Below are positions 5,924-6,071 of a DNA stretch of 6,071 bases, one piece after another. Under the pieces are notes generated by a model. It saw only the letters and a program-made list of their open reading frames with translations. It had not been told where the DNA came from and did no database searches. The stretch's first letter is position 1. Each line of letters opens with the position of its first letter. A program made the translations under genes and the position numbers. Source of the DNA: PNKC01 sp039917655. Its GTDB lineage: Bacteria; Chloroflexota; Dehalococcoidia; Tepidiformales; Tepidiformaceae. Location: positions 1 through 6,071 of the forward strand of contig JBDSJC010000068.1 in NCBI GenBank assembly GCA_039917655.1, in the 5' to 3' direction.

Positions 5924-5952
5924 GTCGCGTAGCGGCGTGACCTGACACTTCT

Positions 5953-5958
5953 GGGGGA
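5953..5958 (+). promoter_or_regulatory. Ribosome-binding site of the right-edge gene
   Basis: GGGGGA lies 5 bases before the ATG at 5964 and supports that start. It contrasts with dusB, larB and the possible leader ORF, which have no such site. Confidence 0.6.
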
Positions 5959-5963
5959 TCACC

Positions 5964-6071
5964 ATGACCTACCAACCGCTCGACCATCCCTTTCTCAACC
6001 GCTTGCGTGAGCACGTGCTCTTCACTGCCGGGCCGATCGGCTCCACGATCCTCGGCCTCCGCCCGGTGCCG
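5964..6071 (+). CDS. Probable homocysteine S-methyltransferase (methionine synthase) N terminus, partial
   Basis: Only the first 36 codons are in the window; the frame is open to the right edge. The segment HPFLNRLREHVLFTAGPIGS (8-27), continuing TIL, resembles the beginning of homocysteine S-methyltransferase domains, typically 'FLerLreRvLv-DGAMGTml', as in MetH and related enzymes that transfer a methyl group to homocysteine to form methionine. Here the usual Asp-Gly-Ala-Met-Gly-Thr is Ala-Gly-Pro-Ile-Gly-Ser-Thr, so the match is partial and the Asp is absent. The call rests on this short resemblance and could be wrong. The start is supported by GGGGGA at 5953-5958. An extended -10 promoter and structured leader lie upstream. 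Confidence 0.5.
   Translation, partial: MTYQPLDHPFLNRLREHVLFTAGPIGSTILGLRPVP

Larger units (their letters stand above)
5730..5963. other. Divergent intergenic region, acylphosphatase and methyltransferase-like gene
   Basis: This 234-bp region separates two divergent genes. The left third (5730-5800) shows no clear minus-strand promoter for acylphosphatase. The right two thirds hold a strong plus-strand extended -10 element and the leader described below. No match to cobalamin, SAM or SAH riboswitch signature sequences was recognised by eye. Confidence 0.5.

Noticed and set aside
5376..5945. 189-codon plus-strand open frame
   Set aside because: It runs antisense to the acylphosphatase gene and then across the promoter and hairpin region; no family resemblance.
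5816..5963. Cobalamin, SAM or SAH riboswitch before the methyltransferase-like gene
   Set aside because: Expected for a metH-like gene, but I found no B12-box-like sequence and none of the conserved cores I know of the SAM or SAH aptamers. A covariance-model search could overturn this.

Overview
The window is a GC-rich bacterial segment with six protein-coding genes that can be supported, a seventh gene cut by the right edge, and several non-coding signals. A Chloroflexota-type or similar high-GC bacterium is a reasonable guess. It rests on base composition, start codons without Shine-Dalgarno sites, the ECF sigma/FecR pair with a Pro-Gly-Asn-Ser repeat tail, and a dispersed-type palindrome of the form GTTCGTCCTGAGCGAGTCGA. 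This assignment is inference; the window holds no rRNA or other phylogenetic marker.

Left part (about 80-2123): an ECF sigma factor gene overlaps by 14 bp the gene for a one-pass membrane protein with a FecR-like extracytoplasmic domain. The membrane protein ends in a long cysteine-free, Pro/Gly/Ser/Ala-rich tail that contains seven tandem 13-residue repeats. The overlap and strong ribosome-binding site indicate co-expression, and the second protein is most likely the sigma factor's membrane-bound regulator.

Middle (2254-5288), same strand: a tRNA-dihydrouridine synthase of the DusB type, a 102-bp gap with promoter-like and repeat elements, then larB and larC overlapping by 4 bp (GTGA). LarB and LarC carry out the first (carboxylation and hydrolysis of NaAD) and last (CTP-dependent nickel insertion) steps of nickel-pincer nucleotide cofactor synthesis. 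LarE and LarA, the sulfur-inserting enzyme and the best-known client, are not in the window. LarC is one uninterrupted reading frame.

Right part (5289-6071): the convergent gap between larC and a minus-strand acylphosphatase gene holds a 15-bp inverted repeat whose left arm can also pair with a second, nearer partner. The acylphosphatase is well conserved except that the catalytic Arg of the Gln-Gly-x-x-Phe-Arg motif is Gly. Diverging from it is a strong extended -10 promoter. It is followed by a leader of about 150 nt holding a possible leaderless 24-codon ORF, a perfect 10-bp hairpin that contains its stop codon, and a C-rich tract. The leader precedes the first 36 codons of a gene that resembles the start of a homocysteine S-methyltransferase (methionine synthase). 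This leader is the least explained part of the window and the best candidate for an undescribed regulatory element.
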